DNA from: Woeseia sp034521225
GTDB lineage: Bacteria; Pseudomonadota; Gammaproteobacteria; Steroidobacterales; Woeseiaceae
NCBI GenBank assembly: GCA_034521225.1
Contig: JAXHMR010000033.1
Span: 264,827 to 328,826, forward strand
Reading direction: 5' to 3'
DNA length: 64,000 nt
Made by a program: the position numbers and the translations under genes. Numbering within the stretch: the stretch's first letter is position 1; every line of letters starts with the position of its first letter. The notes under the pieces were generated by a model. The model was not told where the DNA came from and did not search any database. It saw only the letters and a program-made list of their open reading frames with translations. Shown piece after piece: positions 18,298-26,959 of the stretch.

Positions 18298-19656
18298 ATG
18301 ATGAAAACCTACACGCGAATATCATTTAAGTGCATGGCGCTGATGTTGAGCGGCCTTCTGGCAGTCGGTGTTGTGCAGGCGCAGACGGATGAAGAACGCG
18401 ACAACCAGAAGACCAAGGAGGCACAGGCGGTCAGCAAGAAGGTATATGACCGTATTCAGGAAGCACAGGCGCTGATTGATGAAGAGAAGGATTACAACGG
18501 CGCGCTGAGAATCCTCAATGACCTCCGCCGCGGTGACAGCCTGACCGAGTACGAGCAGCAAAACGTACTCAATTACATCGGCTTCGTGCACTACAACATG
18601 GACAATATCAAGCAGGCGATGGCCACTTACGAGGAGATGTTGCGCATTCCGAGCATCGAACCGCAGATACGCAAGCAGACGCTGTACACGCTTGCGCAGC
18701 TGTCAACGATGCAGGAAGAGTATCCCAAGGCGTTGAGGCTCATGGAAGAGTGGTTTGCGCTTGAAGAAAACCCGGGGCCAGCACCTTTTATCCTGTACGC
18801 ACAGAACCTGTACCAGGTTGAACGTTATGCGGACATGGTCGAGCCCATTGAAACGGCCATGCGTATTGCTCGCGAGCGGGATGACGAAGTAAAGGAAGAC
18901 TGGTACGTGCTGCTGAACTTTGCCTATTTCCAGCAGGAGAATTTCGCCAAGGTTCGCGACATTCAAAAAACGCTGCTGATGAACTGGCCTAAGAAACGCT
19001 ACTGGTTTTCACTCGCGGGCGCGTACACGGAATTGGGTGAGGACCAGAACCTGATTGCCGCGTACGATGCGGCCCACACGCAGGGCCTCCTCGAGCGGGA
19101 GAACGAACTGGTCACGATGGCCCAGCTCTACATGCAGGCGGAAGTTCCTTACAAGGCCGGCAAGCTGCTGGAAAACGAAATGGAGTCCGGCCGGGTATCG
19201 AAGAATGCCAAGAACTACCGGTTGCTGTCGCAGGCATGGAGTCTTGCGCAGGAGGATGACAAAGCCATCCCGGCCTTGCAGGAGGCAGCACGGCGCAGTG
19301 ACGACGGCGAACTCTATCTTCGCCTCGGCAATTCATACCTGAACGTTGCAAATTATTCAGGGTGTGTAGATGCCGTCAGGGAAGGGCTGGAAAAGGGCGG
19401 TATCAAGAGCCCGGACAATGCCCATATAACGCTTGGTATGTGTCTCTACAACCAGAACAAGTACCAGCAGTCGAAACGGGCATTCCGTGAAGCCAGCAGG
19501 ACCGATCGATCGCGGCGCATCGCCCGCCAGTGGATCAGTGTGATCGAAAGCGATATCGAGCGTAACGAGCAGATTCGTCTCGCGGAGGAAGCCGCCGAGC
19601 GGCAGGCCGAGCAACTTGAACGGCGCCTGGCTCGTGCGCGGGCCGAACGAATCTGA
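18298..19656 (+). CDS. Exported tetratricopeptide-repeat protein of the TonB2 operon
   Basis: 452 residues from the ATG ATG pair at 18298, behind GAGGAA. Signal peptide MALMLSGLLAVGVVQAQ (cut near residue 28), then TPR helices such as VLNYIGFVHYNMDNIKQAMATYEEM and YTLAQLSTMQEEYPKALRLMEE from about 70 to 400, and a charged C-terminal coiled coil rich in Glu and Arg. Same place as the TPR protein in Vibrio TonB2/TtpC operons. Likely a periplasmic scaffold; the substrate is unknown. A strong terminator follows at 19681. Confidence 0.87.
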   Translation: MMKTYTRISFKCMALMLSGLLAVGVVQAQTDEERDNQKTKEAQAVSKKVYDRIQEAQALIDEEKDYNGALRILNDLRRGDSLTEYEQQNVLNYIGFVHYNMDNIKQAMATYEEMLRIPSIEPQIRKQTLYTLAQLSTMQEEYPKALRLMEEWFALEENPGPAPFILYAQNLYQVERYADMVEPIETAMRIARERDDEVKEDWYVLLNFAYFQQENFAKVRDIQKTLLMNWPKKRYWFSLAGAYTELGEDQNLIAAYDAAHTQGLLERENELVTMAQLYMQAEVPYKAGKLLENEMESGRVSKNAKNYRLLSQAWSLAQEDDKAIPALQEAARRSDDGELYLRLGNSYLNVANYSGCVDAVREGLEKGGIKSPDNAHITLGMCLYNQNKYQQSKRAFREASRTDRSRRIARQWISVIESDIERNEQIRLAEEAAERQAEQLERRLARARAERI

Positions 19657-19680
19657 CTCCATCCCGGTAAAGGCAGTATC

Positions 19681-19710
19681 AATAGCCCGGCTTTGCCGGG
19701 CTATTTTTTT
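19681..19710 (+). terminator. Rho-independent terminator of the TonB2 operon
   Basis: AATAGCCCGGC and its exact complement GCCGGGCTATT surround a TTT loop, followed by further T residues. It lies 24 bases after the TPR gene stop. Confidence 0.93.
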
Positions 19711-19818
19711 ATTGATCCGCCGGCGTTCGGAATTCAGGGTTCGGGATTCGCGATTGCTCCGCCGATGCGGCCTCCGTACAATCACCGGCTGTTTGTGTAA
19801 GCCACAGGAAATGGATTA

Positions 19819-20139
19819 ATGCCGAAAGTCACGTACATCACGCCGGATGGCGTTCATCATGACGTCGAAGTTGCGAACGGCTATTCGGTGATGGAGGGCG
19901 CTATCAACAACAATATCGAAGGCATTGTGGCTGAATGCGGCGGTGCATGTGCCTGTGCGACCTGCCATAGCTATATCGATGATGCATGGCTTGCAAAACT
20001 GCCCGAAATGGACGACATGGAAGACAGCATGCTGGACGCGGCGTACGAGCGGAAGGATAACAGCCGCCTGACATGCCAGATTGAAATGAATGACAGCCTG
20101 GACGGCCTGGTCGTGCACGTGGCCGACAACGAGGCCTGA
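19819..20139 (+). CDS. 2Fe-2S ferredoxin, adrenodoxin type
   Basis: 106-residue electron carrier. Cluster ligands are the cysteines in AECGGACACATCH, near residues 39-48, and a final cysteine in LTCQIEMND near residue 86, which matches the CX5CX2C...C pattern of adrenodoxin/putidaredoxin proteins. PEMDDMEDSMLD supplies the acidic helix that contacts reductases and P450s. No partner reductase or P450 is next to it. Monocistronic, starting 108 bases after the Ton operon terminator. Confidence 0.95.
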   Translation: MPKVTYITPDGVHHDVEVANGYSVMEGAINNNIEGIVAECGGACACATCHSYIDDAWLAKLPEMDDMEDSMLDAAYERKDNSRLTCQIEMNDSLDGLVVHVADNEA

Positions 20140-20148
20140 AATCGACAG

Positions 20149-21315
20149 CTAACGTAATCCTGTTTCATGCCGTCCGATCACGATCCGCTGGATTTCACTG
20201 GTTCCCTCGTAGATCTCGGTAATCTTGGCGTCCCTGAAGTACCGCTCCAGCGGCAATTCCTTGCTGTAGCCTGCGCCGCCATGAATTTGTAGTGCTTCAT
20301 CGGCGACCATCATGGCCGTTTCCGACGCGAAAAGCTTCGCAATGCTGCCGTGAATCGTGTACTTGTCGCCCGTTTCACGGCTGGCCATCTTGTGCCAGGC
20401 GGCTTTGTAGACCAGCAAACGCGCAGCCTCAATTCTCGTTTTCATGTCGGCAATCTTGTTCTGTATCGTCTGGAACGAGCCTATCGCCTGTCCGAAGGCG
20501 TGCCGCTCGCGCGAGTACCCGACAGCAGCATCGTACGCCGCCTGCGCGATGCCGAGAGCCTGGGCAGCGATTCCAATCCGCCCGGCATCCAGGACCTGCA
20601 TGGCGATTGCAAAGCCCTGGCCTTCGTCACCGAGACGATGTTCGACAGGACACTGGTAGTCCGTCAGTTCGATCTCGCAGGTTGCTGATGCCCGGATGCC
20701 AAGTTTTGGTTCGACCTTGCCGCGATGAAAACCGTCCCGCTCGGTGTCGATGACAAAAGCACTGATGCCTTTTGACCCCTTGGCCTCGGAGTCTGTCTTC
20801 GCGAACAGGATGATGTACCGGGCAACGGGTCCCGATGTGATCCACGATTTTTTTGCGTTGATCGTGTAATAGCTGCCATCAGCAGACAGTATGGCGCTGG
20901 AGCGCATAGCGGCCGAATCCGAGCCCGATTGCGGCTCGGTGAGGGCATAAGCACCATTCACCTTGCCTGATGCAACCGGCACCAGGAACTGCTCCTTCTG
21001 ATCCTCGCTACCGAAATCCAGCAGCGGCACGCCGTACAGTGTGTTATTGACCGACACAATAACGCCGTGCGCTGCGTCTGCGGCCGAAATTTCCTCGATC
21101 ACCAGTGCAAAACTCAGGCTATCGAGTCCGGCTCCGCCATATTCTTCCGGGATCTCGACGCCCATGAAGCCAAGTTCGCCGGCGAGGCGTACGGTTTCTT
21201 CGGGAAATTCCCCGCGTCGGTCAAATTCAGCTGCGATGGGCGCGATCTCGCTCTGGGCGAACTCACGGGCCGCATTGCGGATCATTTGCTGATCATCATT
21301 CAGTTGAAAGTGCAT
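20149..21315 (-). CDS. Acyl-CoA dehydrogenase, short/branched-chain type
   Basis: Homotetrameric flavoenzyme oxidising acyl-CoA to enoyl-CoA. ATG at 21315 follows AGGAGG at five bases, giving MHFQLNDDQQMIRNAAREFA and 388 residues. Shows YALTEPQSGSDSAAMRSSA, KSWITSGPVARYIILFAKT, LQIHGGAGYSKELPLERYFRDAKI and the terminal EIYEGTSEIQRIVIGR. The catalytic Glu lies in that C-terminal YEGTSE segment. Its electrons would go to the ETF encoded at 22.2-23.9 kb. Intact. Confidence 0.95.
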   Translation of the reverse strand: MHFQLNDDQQMIRNAAREFAQSEIAPIAAEFDRRGEFPEETVRLAGELGFMGVEIPEEYGGAGLDSLSFALVIEEISAADAAHGVIVSVNNTLYGVPLLDFGSEDQKEQFLVPVASGKVNGAYALTEPQSGSDSAAMRSSAILSADGSYYTINAKKSWITSGPVARYIILFAKTDSEAKGSKGISAFVIDTERDGFHRGKVEPKLGIRASATCEIELTDYQCPVEHRLGDEGQGFAIAMQVLDAGRIGIAAQALGIAQAAYDAAVGYSRERHAFGQAIGSFQTIQNKIADMKTRIEAARLLVYKAAWHKMASRETGDKYTIHGSIAKLFASETAMMVADEALQIHGGAGYSKELPLERYFRDAKITEIYEGTSEIQRIVIGRHETGLR

Positions 21316-21621
21316 TATGCCTCCTGTAGACGACAGCATTATACGTGGCACTGCCCCGGGCAAACAGCCTGTTGCCAACAGCACTTACGAATGCGCCCGA
21401 TGCAAAAGGGCGAGTCGTTTCAGCGATAAGTTTACGTATTTAAAACAAATGCATACAAAACTTTTCTCAGGTTCCGGCTCGAAGCGAACAGAGCCATTGC
21501 CCGCGCAGCTCTCCGTCCACCTGCTACAACGTAGTATGATTCCTCGCGCGGGCGGGCTCCGGCTACAACCGTGGATTTGCGATCCACGCCGTTTTTCAGT
21601 TACCCATCGAGGAGAAAGTGC

Positions 21622-22104
21622 ATGACCATCAAATCAGGCGACAAGATGCCCTCCGGCGTATTCGGAACCATGACGGCGTCGGGCCCGGGCGCCATGTCAA
21701 CCGACGATTTGTTCAGTGGCAAGAAGGTCGTATTCTTTTCAGTGCCCGGTGCTTTTACACCAACCTGCTCGGCCAAACACCTGCCGGGATTCGTCGAACA
21801 CGCTGAGACTCTGTCCGGGAAGGGAGTGGACACCGTCGCGTGTATGTCCGTCAACGATGTATTTGTCATGGATGCCTGGGGCAAGGACCAGAACGTGGGC
21901 GACAAGGTGGTCATGCTGGCTGACGGCAATGGTGAATATGCCAAAGCACTCGGCCTTGAAATGGATGGCAGCAAGTTTGGAATGGGCTTGCGGTCGCAAC
22001 GATTCGCCATCGTTGTCGATAACGGCATCGCAACGCACGTTGCCGTCGAGCAGCCGGGTCAATTCGATGTCAGCAGCGCAGAGTCAGTGCTGGCCAACCT
22101 GTAA
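21622..22104 (+). CDS. Peroxiredoxin, Prx5 (redoxin) family
   Basis: Thiol peroxidase of 161 residues from the ATG at 21622 behind GAGGAG. The peroxidatic Cys is in PGAFTPTCSAKHLPG, near residue 51. The C-terminal portion SAESVLANL is typical of the Prx5 group, reduced by glutaredoxin or glutathione. A short hairpin (GTGGAT/ATCCAC, 21571-21587, followed by five T) lies in the leader, a possible regulatory element. Monocistronic, convergent with etfA. Confidence 0.95.
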   Translation: MTIKSGDKMPSGVFGTMTASGPGAMSTDDLFSGKKVVFFSVPGAFTPTCSAKHLPGFVEHAETLSGKGVDTVACMSVNDVFVMDAWGKDQNVGDKVVMLADGNGEYAKALGLEMDGSKFGMGLRSQRFAIVVDNGIATHVAVEQPGQFDVSSAESVLANL

Positions 22105-22211
22105 CAGGCTGGCTGTCAGTTACCCGGAATTCAGGACTTCGTAGCGCCGCATACGGCTGGTCGACGACGACCGGCGCGACAGGGTGTTGCTGATCAGCCG
22201 CGCCGGCATCG

Positions 22212-23156
22212 TCACGACTCAAGAGCCTGCTGGAGCTCCGGTACGATCTTGAACAGGTCGCCGACCAGCCCGATGTCGGCGATTTCGAAAATTGGCGCTT
22301 CCTCGTCCTTGTTGATGGCGACGATTGTCCCCGCATCCTTGATGCCTGTCAGGTGCTGTATCGCGCCGGAAATGCCGATCGCAATGTATAGCTCGGGTGC
22401 GATTATCTTGCCGGTCTGGCCTACCTGCATTTCATTGGGTACATAGCCTGCATCCACAGCGGCGCGCGAAGCGCCGACGCCTGCGCCGATTGTATCGGCC
22501 AGTTTGAAGATGATTTCAAAGTTATCGGCGCTGCCGAGAGCGCGGCCACCGGAAACGACCCTTGATGCGGTCTGCAGATCCGGCCGGTCGGAGGATCCCG
22601 CCTGAAGCTCGACATAGCGGGTATGCGTCGGCAGGTCGGCATCGATTGAGACCGTTTCCGTCTTCGCATCGTTGTTCATGGCGGCGCTGCGATACGAGGC
22701 CGTCCGGACAGTGGCGACAACGATATGGTCGTCGGGTGCCGCGACCGTGACGATCGCATTACCCGCATAGATCGGCCGCTTGAACCGATGGCTGTCCAGG
22801 ACTTCCATGATGTCACTGATCTGGTTGACGCCGAGCAAGGCTGCTGCGCGGGGCATGAGATCCTTGCCGAAGGTCGTAGACGGCCCGAACAGGTGCGTAT
22901 AGCTGTCAGCGAGTTTCACCACCTGTGGTGCCAGCGTGGCGGCGAGCAGCTGCTCATTGGCGGCGTTGTCGACCTGCAATACGCGGGTTACACCGTCGAT
23001 TTTGGCGGCCTCGGCAGCAAGTGACGCGCCGTCGCCCGCAAAGACCGCGATATCAATTTCCGCGTCCGGAATGTCGCTTGCGCAGCTTACGCATTTGGCA
23101 ACGCTTGAGTTCAATGCCTTGCCGTCGTGTTCGGCAACTATAAGTACCTTTGTCAT
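22212..23156 (-). CDS. etfA: Electron transfer flavoprotein alpha subunit
   Basis: FAD-binding subunit of ETF, which passes electrons from acyl-CoA dehydrogenases to the quinone pool. 314 residues, as expected. The C-terminal FAD domain shows PELYIAIGISGAIQHLTGIKDAGTIVAINKD, the family signature. Start overlaps the etfB stop by four bases. The neighbouring dehydrogenases at 12.9 and 20.1 kb are natural donors. Confidence 0.97.
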   Translation of the reverse strand: MTKVLIVAEHDGKALNSSVAKCVSCASDIPDAEIDIAVFAGDGASLAAEAAKIDGVTRVLQVDNAANEQLLAATLAPQVVKLADSYTHLFGPSTTFGKDLMPRAAALLGVNQISDIMEVLDSHRFKRPIYAGNAIVTVAAPDDHIVVATVRTASYRSAAMNNDAKTETVSIDADLPTHTRYVELQAGSSDRPDLQTASRVVSGGRALGSADNFEIIFKLADTIGAGVGASRAAVDAGYVPNEMQVGQTGKIIAPELYIAIGISGAIQHLTGIKDAGTIVAINKDEEAPIFEIADIGLVGDLFKIVPELQQALES

Positions 23157-23905
23157 TTCACCAGCCCCTTGTCCTTCAGTGCGGCGACCAGGCCAGCCAC
23201 GTCGTCGACCATTATTCCTTTCTTGCGCTGCTCCGGCGGCTCGTATGTCTCGTTCGAGATTGGCACACCCGCCTCGACACCGAGATCCGCTGCAGACAGC
23301 TGGTCGAGGGGCTTCTTTTTGGCTTTCATGATATCGGGCAGCTTCACGTAGCGCGGCTCATTCAGCCGCAAATCGGTGGTGACGAGCGCGGGCAGGTCTA
23401 CCTCAATTGTTTCCAGTCCGACGTCCACTTCTCGCTTGACCTTCAGCGAATTGCCGTTGACGACAACTTCGGACGCAAACGTCGCTCGGGGCCTGTCCCA
23501 CAGCGCTGCCAGCATCTGGCCTGTCTGGTTGTTGTCGTTGTCGATTGCCTGTTTTCCAAGAAGGACAAGGTCCGGTTCTTCTTTCTCTATGATTTTCAGA
23601 AGTATGCGGGCGCCTGTCAGGGAATCTATCTCGCCATCAGTCTCGACGAGAATGGCGCGATCCGCTCCCATCGCAAGCCCGGTGCGGAGCTGCTGTTGCG
23701 ATTCGCTGCTACCCATCGATACGACGATGACTTCGCTGGCGTCGCCACGCTCGCGGATACGCAATGCTTCCTCCAGCGCGATCTCGTCGAACGGATTGAT
23801 GCTCATTTTCACGCCGCTTGTTTCGACGCCGCTGCCGTCGGCACGCACCCGCACCCGGACGTTGTAGTCGACGACCCGCTTCAGGCCGACCAGTATTTTT
23901 TCCAC
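23153..23905 (-). CDS. etfB: Electron transfer flavoprotein beta subunit
   Basis: 250-residue AMP-binding partner of EtfA. MEKILVGLKRVVDYNVRVRV, then NPFDEIALEEALRIRERG and the signature LLGKQAIDNDNNQTGQMLAALW around residue 120. It is the first gene of the etfBA pair and diverges from the sulfurtransferase at 24008. Confidence 0.97.
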   Translation of the reverse strand: MEKILVGLKRVVDYNVRVRVRADGSGVETSGVKMSINPFDEIALEEALRIRERGDASEVIVVSMGSSESQQQLRTGLAMGADRAILVETDGEIDSLTGARILLKIIEKEEPDLVLLGKQAIDNDNNQTGQMLAALWDRPRATFASEVVVNGNSLKVKREVDVGLETIEVDLPALVTTDLRLNEPRYVKLPDIMKAKKKPLDQLSAADLGVEAGVPISNETYEPPEQRKKGIMVDDVAGLVAALKDKGLVK

Positions 23906-24007
23906 CAGGACTTCTCCGGAGTAAGGTTTGTGACTGCCCGCGTAACGCGGCCATCATTTGCGAACTGCGCATTGTGTCGGACCGCAATCCTGTGTACAAG
24001 GCGCAGC

Positions 24008-24856
24008 ATGAGCCGGTACACGACATTGATAAGTGCGGCAGACCTCAAGGTCCACGCGGACCAGCCGGCATGGCGCATCCTCGATTGCCGCTTCAACCTG
24101 ATGCAGCCTGCGCAGGGGCGGCGAGACTATGACGCCGGCCATATCCCGGGCTCGCAGTACGCGGACCTGGACCGGGACCTGGCGTCCGTGGTCACGCCGC
24201 ACAGCGGGCGCCATCCGCTGCCCGACCCGGCGGTCTTTGAAGCCACGTTGCATCAGTGGGGTATCTCCAACGACTCACAGGTCGTCGCCGTCGATGACGG
24301 CTCGGGTGCGCTCGCGGCGCGCCTGTGGTGGCTCATGCGCTGGCTCGGCCACGACGCAGTGGCGGTCCTCGACGGTGGTCTGGCGGCATGGCAGGCCGCT
24401 GGGGGAACGCTGGTGCGGACTCCGTCATCCTGGCCTGCCGGGCGGTTTCATGGCCTGCAACGCCCGAACCAGGTCGTTTCTACTGCCGAGATCGCCCGCC
24501 GCCTGGACAGCCGCCAGCCGCTGCAGCTGGTTGATGCCCGGGACCCCGATCGTTTTGCCGGCAAGGTGGAACCGATCGATACGGTGGCCGGCCATATTCC
24601 CGGGGCGCTGAATTTTCCATTCGCTAAAAATATCGCCGGCGATGGCCGCTGGCGGCCGCCCGCCGACCTGCGGCAGGACTGGCTGGAGCTGCTCGGCGGC
24701 GAGCCGGACGACGACTGGGCCGTCATGTGCGGCTCAGGGGTTACGGCCTGCCACCTGGCGCTATCGGCCGCGTACGCGGGCCTGGGCGAGCCTCGCCTGT
24801 ACGCCGGCTCCTGGAGTGAATGGATACGTGACCCGGCGCGACCGGTCGATCCCTGA
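24008..24856 (+). CDS. sseA: Thiosulfate / 3-mercaptopyruvate sulfurtransferase
   Basis: Two rhodanese domains in 282 residues: an inactive N-terminal one (ILDCRFNL, YDAGHIPGSQYADLD) and an active C-terminal one (LVDARDPDRFAGK, GHIPGALNFPF) with Cys241 in MCGSGVTAC. The CGSGVTAC loop is typical of mercaptopyruvate-preferring enzymes. ATG at 24008 chosen because the long upstream open frame is antisense to etfB. Gene symbol by family resemblance. Confidence 0.88.
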   Translation: MSRYTTLISAADLKVHADQPAWRILDCRFNLMQPAQGRRDYDAGHIPGSQYADLDRDLASVVTPHSGRHPLPDPAVFEATLHQWGISNDSQVVAVDDGSGALAARLWWLMRWLGHDAVAVLDGGLAAWQAAGGTLVRTPSSWPAGRFHGLQRPNQVVSTAEIARRLDSRQPLQLVDARDPDRFAGKVEPIDTVAGHIPGALNFPFAKNIAGDGRWRPPADLRQDWLELLGGEPDDDWAVMCGSGVTACHLALSAAYAGLGEPRLYAGSWSEWIRDPARPVDP

Positions 24857-24989
24857 CGCGAGGGCGCCTCCCGGCGGAGCCCGGCTGCGGATTCCTCATG
24901 AACTTAATGCAGATCCGGGAAGTCAAAATGGCCGGACAGGTAATAATTTCAGGCAGCGGTGCTGGCGGATTCAAGGATTCAATAGGTTT

Positions 24990-25463
24990 ATGAAAAAGTT
25001 GTTAAAACAAATTGTTATCGCAACTATTTCAAGTATATTATTTGTAATTTCTGCGTCCGCGGACCCCGATCCGCCGGCCCGCGAGGACCTCGATCTGCGC
25101 GGTTCCGATTGCATCCTGATCCGGACTATCCGAGACTATACGCCGCTGGACGACCGCAACCTTCTGATCTGGGGTCCCGCCAAGCGCGGCTACTTTTTGA
25201 CCCTTTTCAGACCCGCTTTTGGCATAAGATCGTCGTTCCGGCTGGGTTTTTCGTCGCGGGATGACCGCTTGTGCCCTTACGGTGGCGACGCGATCGTCTT
25301 CGGCGGCATGGGGGATGAAAGGATCAGTATCCAGTCGATAAGCCGGGTAACTGCCGAGCAGGCCGACGAGCTGCTGATCCGCTACGGCAAGAAAGAGGCA
25401 CCAGACAAAAAGGCCCCGGAGCCCGCCGACGTGCAGGGCGCCGAGGTCGAAGAGCTAGACTGA
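24990..25463 (+). CDS. DUF6491-like exported protein
   Basis: 157 residues with a lysine-rich start and hydrophobic signal (IVIATISSILFVISASA, cut near residue 25). The body resembles DUF6491: DLRGSDCILIRTIRDYTPLDDRNLLIWGP, then two cysteines (Cys in SDCI and in LCPYGGDAIVFG) that may form a disulfide. Function unknown. The C-terminal 25 residues are Lys/Glu/Pro-rich and probably disordered. The signal-peptide codons are strikingly AT-rich compared with the rest of the gene. A terminator follows at 25536. Confidence 0.75.
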   Translation: MKKLLKQIVIATISSILFVISASADPDPPAREDLDLRGSDCILIRTIRDYTPLDDRNLLIWGPAKRGYFLTLFRPAFGIRSSFRLGFSSRDDRLCPYGGDAIVFGGMGDERISIQSISRVTAEQADELLIRYGKKEAPDKKAPEPADVQGAEVEELD

Positions 25464-25535
25464 GTCGAGTTCTGTTCCGGTCACTGGCCGGGCCCTCGGG
25501 TCAGTCGCGCAATCCGCAAATCTCCGTGCGGACCC

Positions 25536-25566
25536 ACCCGGCCAGCGTAAAGCTGGCCGGGTTTTT
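25536..25566 (+). terminator. Rho-independent terminator
   Basis: ACCCGGCCAGC (25536-25546) and its exact complement GCTGGCCGGGT (25552-25562) with a five-base loop, then a T run. It follows the DUF6491-like gene. Confidence 0.92.
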
Positions 25567-25665
25567 CGTTTGTGGCAAAGCAAACCTTGCTAACCCGGCC
25601 CTTGCCATGCGGTGCGCGTCCCTCGACAATCCGCGACTCCTTGAGTGTCTGACGGGACCAGACTG

Positions 25666-26877
25666 ATGAGTGCACCTTTGGCCGGCCTGCGCGTCCTGGA
25701 CTTGAGTCGCGTGCTGGCGGGTCCGTGGGCATCGCAGTTGCTTGCAGACTATGGGGCGGAGGTCATCAAGATAGAACGCCCCGGCGCCGGCGACGACACC
25801 CGGCAATGGGGACCGCCGTGGCTCGCGGACGGCGATGGCGATGAAACGGCTGAATCTGCCTATTTCCTGTCCGCGAACCGCAACAAGAAATCGGTGACGG
25901 TCAATATTGCTGATGCCGAGGGTCAGAAGATTATCCGGGAGCTCGCGGCACGGAGCGATATTCTGATCGAGAATTTCCGGGTCGGTGCGTTGCGCCGCTA
26001 TGGTCTGGATGCCGGCGCGTTGCAGAGCGTCAATCCGGCACTCATCTACTGCTCGATTTCGGCGTACGGGCAGGACGGGCCCCGCGCCGGCGAAGCCGGG
26101 TACGACGCCATGATCCAGGCATCGGGCGGCCTGATGAGCATTACCGGCGAGCCGGACGGCCCGCCGCAGAAAGTGGGTGTCGCTGTCGCCGATATCATGG
26201 CGGGCATGTACGCCGTTACCGCGGTGCTTGCCGCGTTGCATGCTCGTCGTGAAACCGGCGTAGGCCAGCACATCGATGTGCCACTTTACGATACGCAACT
26301 CGCGTGGCTTGCCAACCAGGCAATGAATTATTTCGTCGGCGGCGACGTACCGGTTCGGCACGGCACGGCGCATCCGAATATCGTCCCCTACCAGGCATTC
26401 AGGACGCAGGATGGCTACCTGATGCTCGCCGTCGGCAACGACCGCCAGTTCGCGGCGTGCATGGACTGTCTCGGCATCGGCGAACTGGCGGGGGACGCGC
26501 GATTCGCCGTAAACCGGGACCGTGTCCGTAACCGCAAGGCTCTGGTCAGCCTGATGGAAACCGTCTTTCGCCGGCGGCCTACCGCAGAATGGCTGGCAAT
26601 GCTCGGCGAGCGGGGCATTCCGTGCGGCCCGATCAATAACCTGGCCCAGGCGTTTGCCGAACCGCAGGTCGCTGCACGCAATCTCCTGCAGGAGTTGCCG
26701 CACGGCCTGGGTGTCAGCGTGACAGCCGTTGCGAACCCCGTGCAATTTTCCGAAACGCCAACGGAGCTTACGCATGCCGCACCATTGCTCGGTGAACACA
26801 CGGCGGCTGTGCTGGGTGAACTGCTAGGCTATTCGCAAGCAACGATCGACGAGCTGGCGGCGGCCGGTACGTCATGA
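25666..26877 (+). CDS. CaiB/BaiF (family III) CoA-transferase
   Basis: Moves CoA between acyl groups. ATG at 25666, 403 residues. LAGLRVLDLSRVLAGPWASQLLADYGAEVIKIE is the family N-terminus; the catalytic Asp lies in EAGYDAMIQASGGLMSITG, near residue 148, and the C-terminal part has HPNIVPYQAF and GIPCGPINN. Substrates cannot be deduced; context with acyl-CoA dehydrogenase and ETF genes suggests organic-acid catabolism. The aminotransferase gene begins 82 bases downstream. Confidence 0.93.
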   Translation: MSAPLAGLRVLDLSRVLAGPWASQLLADYGAEVIKIERPGAGDDTRQWGPPWLADGDGDETAESAYFLSANRNKKSVTVNIADAEGQKIIRELAARSDILIENFRVGALRRYGLDAGALQSVNPALIYCSISAYGQDGPRAGEAGYDAMIQASGGLMSITGEPDGPPQKVGVAVADIMAGMYAVTAVLAALHARRETGVGQHIDVPLYDTQLAWLANQAMNYFVGGDVPVRHGTAHPNIVPYQAFRTQDGYLMLAVGNDRQFAACMDCLGIGELAGDARFAVNRDRVRNRKALVSLMETVFRRRPTAEWLAMLGERGIPCGPINNLAQAFAEPQVAARNLLQELPHGLGVSVTAVANPVQFSETPTELTHAAPLLGEHTAAVLGELLGYSQATIDELAAAGTS

Positions 26878-26959
26878 TGCCGCTTTTGAATCCAGCGGCG
26901 CTGACTTCCGGCTTGCGCGTTGCGGTCATCGTTGTCGGCACCTTCGAGGATTGCAGTAG

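Noticed and set aside
19728..19760. REP-like GGAATTCAGGGTTCGGGATTC stretch
   Set aside because: Short TTCGGGATTC-like repeats occur only about twice here; too little for a supported repeat annotation.
21570..21595. Terminator before the peroxiredoxin gene
   Set aside because: Seven-base stem and five T, but it lies in the leader 27 bases from the ATG; function uncertain, so it is only noted with the gene.
23150..24007. N-terminal extension of the sulfurtransferase open frame
   Set aside because: It covers etfB on the other strand; homology to rhodanese starts only at the ATG at 24008.
25501..26799. 432-codon minus-strand open frame
   Set aside because: Antisense to the CoA-transferase gene.
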